From: Erythrophleum ivorense
Lineage: Eukaryota > Streptophyta > Magnoliopsida > Fabales > Fabaceae
Direction: 5' to 3'
Assembly (NCBI GenBank): GCA_026724425.1
Contig: JAIUCV010000003.1
Coordinates: 46,153,283-46,217,282 of the forward strand
DNA length: 64,000 nt
Position numbers and translations under genes: made by a program
The notes under the pieces: model-generated
Database searches by the model: none
Told to the model about the DNA's origin: nothing
The model's input: the letters and a program-made list of their open reading frames with translations, nothing else
Part shown: positions 49,901-62,397 of the stretch, one piece after another
Numbering within the stretch: the stretch's first letter is position 1
How the letters are laid out: each line of letters opens with the position of its first letter

Positions 49901-52900
49901 AGAAATTTCTGGAAAATCAACACAACCTTTTGTTTCTTATGAAGATTCACAAGTGTGCGCAATTGTTTAGGAGGCTCAACTTAAGCTGCACTTAATGGAA
50001 CTACTTATGCACAGTAGTGAATACAAGTATTGAAGAACTAAAGTACCAGGACTCAGTTTTTAAAATTTTGGTTTTAAAAAAAGAAGCTTCAATTCAAAAT
50101 TTGATTATCGAAATATTCATGATTTTCAATATTTTGGTAATTGAAAAAAAAAAATTTTCAGCGAGTGTCGCGATGCTTCTGTTGTAATTAAAAAATATAT
50201 TGCATAACAATCCACAAAATCAAAATCAGTAGAAAACACAATGACCATGACAATACTTGAAACTAAACAAAGTCTATAATGAAATTAAGCGCTGCAAGAA
50301 TCCTAAAAGAAGACAAACCACAAAGATTTCAAGCTCTGTAAAGGCCCAAAAACTGGAGCTGCAAGCTTGTCGGGGTTGTCTAGCGTTGAAGTTGGAGGTC
50401 AGAGATAGGGAGGAGCGGCGTTGAGGAAGAGACACAGACTTCAGTTCACCGTTTGAACTCCAAAACCCTAACTTATTGTTATTTCTTGGCAATTTTTTTA
50501 AGAAATAATTTTAAGTTTTGGACCGGTCAAAAAGGCTTAATTTACTTGGCGGAGAAACACTGATGCATGGCCCTGAAAGAAAGACGATGGAGTGAAAAGA
50601 AAGCCCAAATTGTGAATAGTAAACGACCCATTATTGTCATATTTGTTCTGTCATTGTAGAATTATTCTTTTTTGAAGGAAAAGGTTTTCCAAAGTCTTTT
50701 ATTTCCTTTTTATAATTAGTTGGTAGTAGATTTGATTGCCCCGTCTTCATTTTTATTTGACCATCTACGTGCAGCCAATGCGTTGCTCTTTTAAAAAAAT
50801 ATAATTAAAATAGTTGAGGCTCCATTATTTATTGTATATTATTATTATTATATATAGTATGTATTTGTTCAATTCTTCACGTGGTCTCCAAAAATATTGT
50901 ATTTCAAAATAGTCATTTATAAAGTGTTTTAGAGTACAGTATAAATTTTAAATAAAAATGTTTAGCTCAAATTAATGCACTTATCTTTATAAATAAAAAT
51001 TAAATACATGAATACATTACAAAAATTTCTTATCTATTTTTAAAATATGCACAAATTGCCCTTAAAACAAAGAGTTAACTCTCACTTTAATTTAATTTTA
51101 ATTTTTTTAGTTTAAACAAATATAGTTAGGTTAATTAAAAGTATTTTTAAAAAAATAAAATTTGACTAAAATATAAGATATTTTTTAATTTAAAAAATGA
51201 CATATATATATGTTTTGAAAATAAAAAAATTATATAATTTAAAAAAACAAAATAAATTATATAATTTACTCTAAATACAATAATCACATTATCATAACTA
51301 TACTTACATAGAAAGAGACAGCTTTCATTCTCCCTTTTTTTTTTTGTGCATGAGACAGGAATATTTTACCTTTTACTTTTACCTGATAGAGTAAGACCAT
51401 CTTTAATTTACATCACACTACTTTGAATAAAGGGAAAATTTTATATCAAATTCAACAATTTTCATATTATCATATATATATATATATATATATATATGTA
51501 AATTAAAAAGCTTACGCACTTTAACAAAAATATGAGCTTAACTCTAATTTAAGCAGGATTAAAAAACTTTCAAAGTAAATTGAGAGAATAGAAATTATGA
51601 ACTTTTCTTTTACTATAGTATATAATTTCAACTCATACACATACACATACACAAAAAAGTATATATTAAAGTACTAAAATTAGGTAAAATTCTATAGATA
51701 TTTATTTTCAAATCCCTCAATAAATATATAATACAAAAAAATTATTTTAAAGTCCAATTAAATAATATTGAATTGTTAAAAACAAATTACTTATACTTAA
51801 GGCCAAATCTCAACATAAGTTATTAGGAGAGTAAAAGTTACGACTCATAATTTATATAAAAATTTTACATTAATAATATTATATGTAACATACCTTTTTA
51901 TAGTTTAACGACATAAATTACTAAGTAGTCTACAAAAAAAATTTCATATTATTTAACGAATATAACATTATGTTATAATTAAATTTACTAACACTTATTT
52001 TTATTTTTTATAAATTAGGAGTTGGGTAATTAAATAATTTACTTAGCAAGATTTAATCATAGTTAACATCATATATTACGATAATTTTTATGTTAAGAAC
52101 AATCATCTTGACAAGTTTTTTTCCTTTGTTAGGAGGGGAAAAAAAAAGCTTTCTTATTCCTTGGACTCTCATGAGTAGGAAATGAAAAATCATTGCAAAT
52201 GTAATTGGAAACAAATATGAATCAACAAAAAACAAATCTCAATTGAAAATGAAAGAAAAACCTTGACATAATCACTTAAAAAAGTGCTAACAGAAATAAA
52301 GAAACACCACGAAAAATATGTGAATTTAAGTGAAAGTTTACACCATGACAAAGAGAGGAAACCGATTAGGAGCACAAAGAAGTGAGAGACATGATATGAT
52401 TAAAGGATAGTGGCTAAGTGGAGTCATTTTTAATATTTATACAATTTTGAAAAATAGACATGTCATAATTTTTTTATATCATTTATCTTTTGAATTTTGT
52501 TGAGTGAAATATTTATTTCACTTTTATTTATTTTGTATATTTTTATTTCAATCATTCCTTATACACAGTTGTTTAAATCATGATTTTAAATTTGTAAACT
52601 TTTTTACTATTTTTAGTTAATTAAATATATTTTATATTTATATTAATTTATGACTTTAAATAAATAAATTATACATTTCTTAATTTTCAAACATGAATGG
52701 AGGCCTTTTATTACTCATAGAATAATTAACTACATTACTATTTATCACATTTTACTATTTTGATATTGAAATTATAAAATTATTAATTTAAATTATAATA
52801 TATAAATTATTAAATTATAATATATATATATACACACACAATTAATAATATTTAACTAATTTGCAACGGTTTTATATATACATATATATTTAAGTCATTA

Positions 52901-52919
52901 TATCATATAAATTATTTTA
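46974..52919. other. Long non-coding 5' region of the CACTA element
   Basis: About 6 kb without a recognised gene. It includes a hairpin at 47924-47963, a possible small MITE near 48450-48560 (TTAATTAA.acatgataagt and its inverse), a ~62-bp direct repeat at 49536-49620 (cttagctctta.a.gagtcctattca), (AT)n at 49438-49458 and 51470-51497, and A/T-rich repeat sequence at 51000-51260 like that in the F-box gene intron. The element's promoter should lie near 50.3-53.2 kb, because its genes point left. Confidence 0.4.
50274..50492 (-). other. Possible upstream exon or captured gene fragment in the CACTA element
   Basis: A minus-strand open frame of 72 codons beginning ATG (50492) reads MPRNNNKLGFWSSNGELKSV and then a Ser/Arg-rich stretch. 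Its GC content is higher than the flanking DNA, and 'ccctaac' sits near the start, giving it the look of a cellular 5' exon. No domain is recognised. It could be the non-coding 5' leader of the transposase transcript. Confidence 0.25.
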
Positions 52920-53270
52920 AAATAATATTTAAATAATTTGCGACGAATTAGCGACAGAAAAATTTTGTGATAGAAATTCTGTCGCTAATTCCGTCGCTAA
53001 ATTAGTGACGGAATATTCTGTCACAAAATTCCATCGCAAAACTGGAATTGACCATCACACTTATTAGTGACGGAACTTTCCGTCATTGAACTCCGTCACT
53101 AACTTGATTTGTGACAGATTACCGACGGAAATATTTGTGATGGAAATTTTCCGTCACAAATACCGTCGCTAATTTTTGCGACGGAATTAGTGACAGATTT
53201 GCGATGACCTTGCGACGGAATAAAATTCCGTCACAAAATTCCGTCGCAAATTTCTTGTTTTTTTGTAGTG
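52920..53270. repeat. CACTA subterminal repeats, right (5') end
   Basis: About 15 direct and inverted copies of the same (G/A)CGACGGAA-type word as the left end. They terminate in ccgtcgcaaatttcttg followed by TTTTTTTGTAGTG. Confidence 0.9.
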
Positions 53271-53830
53271 CTCATTGAATCTGTTGGGACAGCAAATATC
53301 TCTGAAATTAGATACAAGATACTATGAATGAAGGATGAATAAAAGCACATTAATAGAAGCCTGTTATAATTTGTATGGCATGCAATAGAGAGAAATGGAA
53401 GAATGGTTATGGTATAGAAATCATTGCAACAATGCTTGTGATAAAGAAATCTGACAGGCTTTACTAAAGCAATCAATGAGTATATAGATAAAAACCTTGG
53501 CAAAACCTACAATAAATGTGATAATTGAAACTGAAAGAGGTAGAAACAAAGTGTAAAAATTTAATCTCACCCCTTACTGTTGATGCCATGGAAGAGTTGG
53601 GGTTGAAAGAATGAACATATTTGGAAACTCAATCAACCTGTGGGAAGAGGAAATATATATGAAATCACATATAAGATACTATGAATTAAGGATTAACAAA
53701 AGCACATTGATAGAAGCCCAAAATAATTTGTATGGCATGCAATAGAGAAAAATGGAAGAATGTTTGTGGTATAGAAATCACTGCAACAATGCTAGTGATT
53801 TCTAATTCTAACAAGATCTGTTAAAGCAAT
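53271..53830. repeat. ~350-bp tandem repeat array, right part
   Basis: It completes the unit interrupted at 39426 and adds at least one more. 53297-53470 and 53645-53820 are about 90% identical by eye (agatactatgaat.aaggat, cacatt.atagaagcc, atttgtatggcatgcaatagag). Confidence 0.75.
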
Positions 53831-53991
53831 CAGAAATAACAAAGTAACAAAGCATAATGTGGATGAAGCATATGAAACAGACATAAGAAACACAACTAAG
53901 TACCTAATAATGTGTTGAGTTGTAAGATGGAAAATCCTTCAAAAAATGTAGTTAGGATTTTGAAAACAACATTTTTTGTTTTTCTTACAGG

Positions 53992-55612
53992 CTAGTTGTC
54001 ATTATCATGGATAAGGATTTTCAAGACAAACATTGTTTTAACCCTTGAAATTGCTACACATATGTTGACCATGTGTAAAAAATGGTCTTTTAAAATAGAG
54101 CCCAACATTATCCAATGATTGGCCTTGACTTTTATTGATAGTCATTGCAAAAGAAAGAATTACAGGGAATTGGCTCCTTCGTAATGTGAAAGGCCACCTA
54201 GTATCAAAGGGACTCATATTCATCCTTAGGATAAACACCTTTTGGCCAACGTGTGTACCATTAATGGTTTTAGCTTCAATACCTTGGCAGTTTATGATAA
54301 GTTGGGTTCCATTACATCATCCTGAAGATTGATCAATATTTCTAATAAGCATAATAGGTATTCCCACTTTAGGAATGAGATTTTTGTTTTTTTGGTTTTT
54401 AAAGAGGAAGAGAGAGAGAGGGAGGGGGGACTATTGAGGAAGTCAAAAGTGTACAACTGTTCAAATGAATAAACTCCTTCGCTTGTCTTGCAGACTAAGT
54501 CACAACTTAAATATTCAGCTGGCCCTCTAGGAATTGAAGATAGTAGGAAATTATTGACTTTGTCAACAACCTCAATTTTTGGTGCAAGAATTGCATGTCT
54601 TGTAAAATAAGCTAGGCTAGAGATGTTTTGATCTAAATTTAGGTACGTGGAAGAGACAATTGCAAGCAAGGGGTCAGACAAATCTATAAGGAGGAGTTTG
54701 AATGGAATTTCAACATCAACCTCTCCATCATGTGATTCCTCTAGCTTGTCATCACCAACTAGAAGAATCCATTTAGAGAAGTTTTTCACTGTTTCTTGTG
54801 TGACTATGTCCAAACCATGGTGTAGATGCATGTTTTGAGCCAATGTAAGGAGATTACAATAAGACCACAAATATAAGGAGTTTATAGAAACATTAACAAT
54901 ATGTGTTCTAGTGCCTTCAGGGATGACAGGAGGAATTTGTCAAAAGTCTCCTCCCATAACAAAAGATTTTCCTCCAAATGAAAGATTTTGACTGGCTGGG
55001 TTGTTACCATGGATAATGTCTTGCATTGTTCAGTCTAGTGCTTCAATGTAGTATTTGTTAACCATAGGTGCCTCATCCCATACTATCAACTTTTTTTTTT
55101 CAATGAGATCAGCCAAAGGAGAGCCTTGGTTTATGTTACATGTTAGATCTGCATTGATTAAAATAGGAACCGCAATTCTAGAGTGGGTAGTTCTGCCCAC
55201 TAGAAGTAATATTGCGACAATTCCACTAGACGCCACAATAAGAACAATTTCTCCTTTGGGTCACAGTGCAGCTGTTGATGCATTCCACAAGAAGGTTTTG
55301 CCAATAACAACCGTACCCATAGAGAAAAGAAAAAAAAAGACTTTGCCACAGTTTGTTAATGTTAAGATCACAATTTGATCAAACACATGTCATTGCTCAT
55401 TAGCCACGGAGTTGACCAGTTTGTTAGCTTCTAATTATAAAGCGTCTTTATATCAAAGTTCAGTGGCTTCCAAATCATATTGTTGGAAATATCAAACATC
55501 TCAGAAATACGAGAAGGTAACAAAGGAAAGTAAGTCAACCTTTTTCCATTTTCTTTGAAGTAGTTTGCCAATCTCAATGAGTGCTGCATTTTCTTTTTCA
55601 TCTAGAGAAATG
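53992..55612 (-). pseudogene. PIF1-like helicase pseudogene, Helitron type
   Basis: The minus strand from about 55612 gives, with frameshifts and stops, ENAALIEIGKLLQ, KLVNSVANEQ-stop-HVFDQIV, a degenerate Walker A (VVIGKTFLWNAST instead of GGTGKTFLWN), ASSGIVAILLL, GRTTHSRI, the Walker B LIVWDEAPM, NMHLHHG, FSKWILLVGD, AILAPKIEVVDKVN, and the terminal motif AMTINKSQGQSLDNVGLY. After a frameshift it ends VAISRVKTMFVLKILI. This order is that of the plant PIF1-like helicase domain carried on Helitrons. In active elements it unwinds DNA for rolling-circle transposition. Here there are several stops, the segment between 54880 and 55030 is poorly conserved, and no Rep domain was seen, so it is dead. 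The Helitron ends were not identified. Confidence 0.85.
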
Positions 55613-57265
55613 TGGAATCCTAAATTGTAAAGAAGAAAAGATCATGAATGTTGGCTGAATAGGCATGAAAATGACAAGGTGAATGTGAGTAGCATGTGTT
55701 AGAGGCCGATGAGAAGAAGCTTTGTACTTAAGAATATGATGTAGTGGTTAAAAATGTTTTGCAGCAAATGATTTTATGGGAGTAGAAACTGTGGTATGTA
55801 TATCAAATATGAAATGAAATGAAACGAAACAAATTAAAAATGATTTATAGAGAAACAACATTAATCAATATAAATAAAAGAGCAGTAATTCATTAGAGGA
55901 GTTGTAAGGAAAAAATTAAAGCATGAAAGGGCAAACAATAGAAATCATTAAGTAGACCTGAGTTCTGGAGCTCCCTTTCTGGTTGGTAGAAAAGGCCTTT
56001 TGACAAAAGATGGAATCCTTAAAAAATGGAGTTCACCTGTATTGGGAGGGACCTAGTGTAACCTACCAATGGAAAATTGAGTGGCTTGTCGCACAACCCT
56101 CAAAATAATACTAGGCTGATAAAATATGTAGCTAATGGCACAACCTAGGTCATCTCCCTTGGAATTGGCGTTCAATGTTTAATTGAGTTTTCCAAATATT
56201 AAAAGACTCTAAAATTTCTAAACTAAAGGGGGTTTTGATTTAATTAAACTAAGCAAAAACTAAATTGAAGTAAAATTCCTAATTGCTATCTAATTGGGTG
56301 AATTATGGTCTTGTGACTAGCTTTGGATTTGTTCCTTGGTATCCACTATCCTTATCCTATTCTAATTGTAATTGATTCTGGTTTAAGAGTTCCTAATCGT
56401 GTTCATAACAATTAATCTTGGGTAACCACTCAAGATACAAGAGATTGATGGTCTAATGTTGAATTGAAACCTCACATCCAAATTAAATTGTCAATTCTTG
56501 TCTTTAAGATCTTGAACACTCAATTTGATTGATTAACTAATTGATTAGCCTCTGAATCATCCTAAATATTTAATTAACCAACTAAACATTAAGGAATCTT
56601 CAAATTAAACAATTAAGCTCACTCATGTATTTTATCGAACACCTTCGAAGCATACATGGGAAATTCAGATAATATTGGAATTAATCGGATCAATTAATCA
56701 ACAAAAATACTTCCTAATTAGTGTCTAACCAGCCACTAATTACAATTACACAAATCCCCTATCAAATACAACTTAACCAAGACAATAAATGAAAGAGAAA
56801 AAGTGTAGGAAAAATAAGGAAATTCTTAGCCAAAATTCTGAATTTTCTCCATGGATTCAAGCTTCTCCAAGAGCTTCCTCCTAGCTAGCCTCAAGGTGGA
56901 TTAGAAAATCATGGGATGTGGAGATGGATGGATGGATGGAATGGTTGAATCGCCGATGGATAGACTGCAGTGAATGAATATATAGATGATGGAATGGAGT
57001 TGCGTGAATGGAATGGATTCAATGAATGAAGGAGGCGTGAGTGGGCTTGGAGAGATATAAATAAAGTGTAGAGGCGTGAATGAAATATACTCCTTTCTTC
57101 ATTAAAAATCACGTGCCAAAGCTGATTCTCTTTCATGTGTATTATGCTTGGTTTCTTCACGCTCAGCTATTCACGTGGTTCTAAATTTGATTGTGCATAT
57201 TGGTGTGGGTCCCTCTGTGAATGGTTATGCATTGGAATATAATATAAAAGAATTTATCCCTGCTT
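55613..57265. other. Unassigned repetitive-looking DNA
   Basis: No gene was seen. 56000-56880 includes 'gtgtaacctaccaatgg', 'ggcacaacctaggtcatctcccttgg' and a long A/T-rich tail, reminiscent of non-coding plant retroelement derivatives, but boundaries could not be set. 56920-57060 is rich in ggatggatggaatgg and gaatgaatg words. Confidence 0.3.
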
Positions 57266-58085
57266 CGTGCTACTTCCAGTCCAGACGTTGTTCAGCTCAT
57301 TCTTCATTTGTTTCCACGTAAACATTCTGCATTCATGCATCTGCTTCTTCTTCGTTATTCTGCAGCTTTCCCACGTCACCTTTCCTACGTTGTTCTTCCA
57401 CGTCTTCTGCTCAGCTTCTGCATGTTCTAGAGCTTCCAACTCGCAGCTTCCTCACTTAATTCTCGATCCAGCGTCTCCCTTCCCTCGAGTTAGCTTCAGC
57501 ATTTCTTCATCTTGATATTGTACGTGTTTCTGCATGTGCTCAGCTTCTTCTTTTAATATATATATATCACAAGCTTGCATTGCAGATAGTGTGGGCCCCA
57601 TTGAATATAATAATCCACTTGCTTCTTCACGTTATCCATGCAGCTCTTCTTCGCGTTATTATTCACATGAATTCCTTCTACTGCTCCTTGCCCGTAGCTT
57701 CTTCATGTTGGCTTCCAGCATTTGCCTTTGTTTTGCTCGAGTTCAGCTCATTCTTCCTTCAGCTCTCAAGCTTCATTAATCCACGTTCTACCTAGCTCAA
57801 AACTGCCTCATGCTTGCTTATTCATGCAGCGTCTTCCAGCTTCTGTTCTAGCTTATGTGCAGCTTCTTTCATTCGTTTCTAGCTGTTTCTGCATGAGTGT
57901 GAGCTTCCAAACATTCCAGCGTCTTCATGATTCATGGCTATTCTTTGTTCTTCCAATCTCCAACTTATACATGAATTCTTCCACATATTTTCCATGCATT
58001 TTCTCTTCACATAGCTGCCTCTTTCTCCTTCCTTCTACTCTAGCCACGTTGCTTCTTCATTCCACGTAAGAACCTTGCTAATCAT
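57266..58085. repeat. Degenerate CAGCTTCTTC-rich repeat region
   Basis: Dozens of imperfect copies of words such as cagcttctt, cttcttcacgtt, cttccacgt and gcttcttcatg are spread without fixed period over about 800 bp. The open frames here are composition artefacts, since the strand is T/C-rich with few stops. Confidence 0.6.
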
Positions 58086-60420
58086 GTAGTCTTTGTGTGA
58101 CTCATTTGCTACGTGGAAGTGCTTCTATTTGGTGGAATGGATGAGAGCTTTGCTAGGAATGAATGTAAGGAGCTGCCTCTTCACATGCTTGGCTTGATGG
58201 TTGGTTAAAAGAACTTGAGGAAGCCCATGCAAGATGTGAAAGAATGAATCTACTTCCTTTTACATCAAAATCCCTTAGTCAAAATAAACAGAGTCATTGG
58301 CCTATGGAATATAATTCTCATCTAGGAAATAGAATACCATTAAAATGTCCAAATTATTCACTAAAATTTCAAAAGATAATATTTTATTTCCTAATCCAAA
58401 TAATATTCACTAAAGCTCAAAACATCATCAATTCATTTACAAAAATCCATAATTAATGAGTAAAAATATAGAGAATATTTGAGTTATCAAAAATCCTCAT
58501 TCTTTGAGCTTACTATCAGAGGTTAATGATAAGATCCGTGGTACGAAATATATCATTTATGGGAAATGGAATTGACCTGGACTCACGAAGGACTCTTGGA
58601 ACTTTTGTTCAAGTGCCAAGGATCTTCCCATCTTTCTTCGCTTTATGAGCTTCACTGCTAGAGAAAATCGAAATAAGAAAAGAAATGATAAGCTCAGCAT
58701 CCAAGAATAAATTAGAATTCTACATTGACTAAATAGCATAACAAATGTAAAAAGGTGATTTCTCTAGATATGTTCAACATGGAATTAAAATAGATGAATA
58801 ATTGATACATAAAACGTAAGACAACAATCAGAAAGATGCACAAAGAGAAAGGAAGATGTTTGCTTAACATGATATTGTAATGTAAGCCAATACCATTTAA
58901 AGCAGTGATGCCATTGGTATTGAAAGAAGATGCATTGAGCTCAACAGAGACCTTGGTGTCTTTGAAGCATGAAAGAAATGCAGAAAACAAAGGCAACAAA
59001 ACACGTGTCATTAGTAAAGCAAATTTGGGAAATATTGAAATTCAAAACTATCGATTAACAACGTAAACATTTTCCCACCCCTATATATTAGCGCAAACGG
59101 AGAAAGAATGTAGACGATCAAAGCAGCGTCCGAAGCATTAATGGCAGATAGAAATGTCCTGTCAATCAGAGAAAGCATGAAAACATTAAAAAAAAAAGGT
59201 TGAAAATATATATTTGTAGGTAATTGGTACAGAAGCCAAGTATTTTTCAAATTTACACAAAATATACTAAACAATAAAGAAATACATTCGTTTGATACCT
59301 ATAGCGAGACATGCTGTATGTAGTTGTTAAATTCGGGTCCTCTTCCTGTGGAATCTGTAGGCAAGGTTATCTGGTGATGAGGAATCCAACGGATATAAAA
59401 TTTCTTCCTCCATTTTCAATTAGAAGATGAACAAAGGAAATGAGAACGCAATTGATAAAAATGCCGAAAATTCTAACTGGACGACGGGCTACAATAAACG
59501 TGACAAAATATGTGTAAAGATGATGAAACTTGTTCCTACAATTTCGAGGAATCGAAGGAAGAATATTTAGGATCATGACAGGCCTGAAAAAAATTGAGGC
59601 TTATAAGGAGAGATGGAGAAAAATTTCCCTCCATTTCCAGTGAAACTACGGACATAGATAATGAAAACGAATTTGATCAAAGTGGGGGAAATAAATGGAA
59701 GAAAAGATCGCGCATGCAGAATGGGACCAACGACGGAGGAATAAAATAACATGGAAATGAAAAATGAAAAGCAAAGCTCAGCCCAGCGGCTGCTGTGAGA
59801 GAACGGAAATGATTCCAAAAAAAAAAAAAGATTGGCTGAAGCGTTGGCACGAAGCCACATGGGAGGAGTCGGCACACGTCCTCTAGAGATTTATTAAATA
59901 TTCATTAGCACCAAAAAGTCATATATTAGCAGTGCCTTCGCAAGCATATTAGTGCATGACAACTCACTTTTTTAATTTATTTTATTACAAATTAAATAAT
60001 TAATCACTTTGATTAAAAAAATAAACTTTAATTTTTTATTAAAAATAATAACTTAACTGTTAATCACTAGCCTTCTATGTATTTTTTTTAATTTTAAAAT
60101 AAAAAAAAGTGATGTAGAAATTACAATTATTGAATAACTACCTTTTTTATAAAGAAAATCATGTATTAAAAAAATTAAATAATCATCCACTCTATTACCA
60201 AAGTATAATAACTATTGCAAATTTATTGTTAAAAACAATGCTTTAAAAATAAGACTAGTAATTAAATCTAAGAAATGAGCTATTAATGTGTATCACATAT
60301 TAAGTGAAAGAAGTAATATTAAGTGAGGAGTGAGAGAAGTAACTAATCACTTCTAAATCATAAATCAATAGTTAAGAATAATGAAAATCAATAATATGGC
60401 AGTCAAGAAAGATATTTATT
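58086..60420. other. Unassigned DNA
   Basis: Several short minus-strand frames (58557-59875) have hydrophobic, low-complexity translations without recognised domains. From 59940 onwards the DNA is nearly pure A/T. I see no supportable gene. Confidence 0.35.
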
Positions 60421-60422
60421 AC

Positions 60423-60466
<44 letters not shown>
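60423..60466. repeat. (AT)n(GT)n compound microsatellite
   Basis: AT dinucleotides pass directly into about 13-14 GT dinucleotides. Confidence 0.95.
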
Positions 60467-60467
<1 letters not shown>

Positions 60468-60600
60468 ACAAATTTTGAATTAATCTTAACCATTGATTTA
60501 ATTATTTTCTCCCCTTACATTTCACATAAAGTCACTCTTTGCACTTGATAGGGCAAAAAAAGAAAAAAACTTTTTATTTATCACCTGGAATAACATCCTT

Positions 60601-60603
<3 letters not shown>

Positions 60604-60644
<41 letters not shown>

Positions 60645-60653
60645 CACACACAC
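60604..60653. repeat. (AT)n(AC)n compound microsatellite
   Basis: About 15 AT dinucleotides are followed by about 9 CA dinucleotides. Confidence 0.95.
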
Positions 60654-61582
60654 GTTGCTAACTTGGTGGTTTTTAGCTTACATAAACAAAGTGATGTTAA
60701 TATTTTGAAAGAAAAAGTTAACTAAAGGTTTGTATAAAATTGCTAGTTTTGGTTCTCAGGGGGAAGGGGCCAAGAAGGGGTGTTTATGATCAATTTTTAA
60801 GGTTGAGGGGATACATTGCACAACCTTCTAAGTTTAGGGCATTTTTTCTTTTATATTATGTAAACAAGAAACTATTTTAAAGATAAGCACATTTAAGTAG
60901 TCAATAATGCATTTAAGTTTATAATGATCAAGTTATTGTACAACAATATAAGAGTAAGGATAAATTGTTAATTGAAACAAATAAATAAAAATTATCATAA
61001 TTACTTAAGGAAGACAAAATACATACTAATAACTTAAAATCAAATAAACATATATATATATATATATATATATCTATCTATATATATATATGACATTTAG
61101 AAAGTTTCAGATTTCATACTAAAAACATAATGAGCAGGAGAACCTCCAACAAAACTAGAAGTACATAGCTCATAAGAGTAAGAAATCAAAGTAAGCACAC
61201 AACCTATAATATAAAGATTTAGATGTGAGCATACAGCTCACAAAGTTAACTAATGAAAGAGCATTCTAGTTATTTCAATTCCTTCAATGCATAATCTATT
61301 TGAACTACGTGTGTTGGTAATAAGTCTTATTTTTTCATGTTTTTCTAAGTGCTTTTCAAAGGAGTTATCATGGTTTTTCATTGTTTTCAATCTTAATGAT
61401 ACCATAATTTGCTTATTTGGATTTATTGATGATATGATGTAATTATAGCTTATAATCAATTTCTCTCCCAAATTTAGTACTAACTTGCAAAGTTTTATAC
61501 AATTTGGTTTTTACTTGAAAATCTCCTACATTTGTGGCTAATTTGTGGAACTAAGAAGCTATAGTAATATTTTATAATTAGG
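60654..61582. other. Unassigned AT-rich DNA
   Basis: No gene was seen. It contains an (AT)n tract at 61049-61092 with a short tctatcta interruption. Confidence 0.35.
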
Positions 61583-61605
61583 TTATTATTATTATTATTA
61601 TTATT
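61583..61605. repeat. (TTA)n microsatellite
   Basis: Eight consecutive tta/att triplets. Confidence 0.9.
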
Positions 61606-62397
61606 GTGTCTCATTGTATTTTACTTAGTTAATTTCTGATTTAGTTATTTTTGCCTTGTTTTATAGGACTATTTTATAAATAAATAAAGGAATCAAGCTC
61701 AAGAAGTAAAAAGGTCAAAGCTCAAAGACCAAAATGCAAATACTCAATAGATGGGGCAAAGGTTGCTATTGTTTGCAATGGGTCTCTTCATCAGTTGTGA
61801 TGGGTAGAAGCTTCACCAATATGCCATTATTGCTTGTTGCAGCCCAAATCTAATAAGCAGTAGTTATATATCTTTATAAATTCCTTCTCACTACACAATT
61901 ATGAGAAGTTCTAGGGAGTCTTTCATTTTTCTTAGTTTCTCTAGGCTAGTTTTGAGAGGAGTGCTAGGATTCAAAGAAAAAAGGATCTTTGCGTGAAGTT
62001 TTAGAAGTTCTCTTCATCTCTAAGGTTAATATGAATCATCTATGGCTTGTAATTCATATTTTTGTAGAGATTCATGTTATACTTTCCTTTTTCTATGAAT
62101 TTTCTTTTGGACAAATAAAGCTTTGTCTCACTTTGCAAATCAAGCACTTAACAAATGGAATTCTTCTTCATCAATTAACTGATATCGAAAAGATCTTAAA
62201 GTGATTCTATATAAATAAAGCACATCTATTAAGCAGCCCAATGGTTGTAAGATCGTTAAATGTGAATGAAGACTTTTTTGTCTTTGAGAGAATGATGAAG
62301 AATTTCTTGGTCTTAAAGCCTAGCCATGACACTTAAGTATAGTAAGCAAAATGCACAACTTTTGTATTCTAAAGCAATGGTTTTGGAGAAAGCCTAT
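61606..62397. other. LTR-like non-coding DNA
   Basis: No gene was seen. The stretch from 61850 to 62300 (ctagggagtcttt, aggctagttttgagagg, caaataaagctttgtctcac) has the look of a transcribed LTR leader, but no termini could be set. The sequence stops at a TGTAACACC LTR end at 62398. Confidence 0.3.

Larger units (their letters stand above)
39427..53270 (-). mobile_element. CACTA (En/Spm) transposon, 13.8 kb
   Basis: The termini are CACTACAAGAAAAA at 39427 and its inverse TTTTTTTGTAGTG ending at 53270, flanked by the 3-bp duplication CTC (39424-39426, 53271-53273). Both ends carry dense subterminal GCGACGGAA/TTCCGTCGC repeats. Two minus-strand genes, TnpD-like and TnpA-like, lie in the left half. 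Both have single nonsense codons, so as it stands the element looks non-autonomous though structurally complete. It inserted into a ~350-bp tandem repeat. Confidence 0.95.

Noticed and set aside
57267..58069. Several Ser/Leu/Phe-rich plus-strand frames
   Set aside because: They are explained by the CAGCTTCTTC-rich repeat composition; no homology is recognised and the frames overlap mutually.
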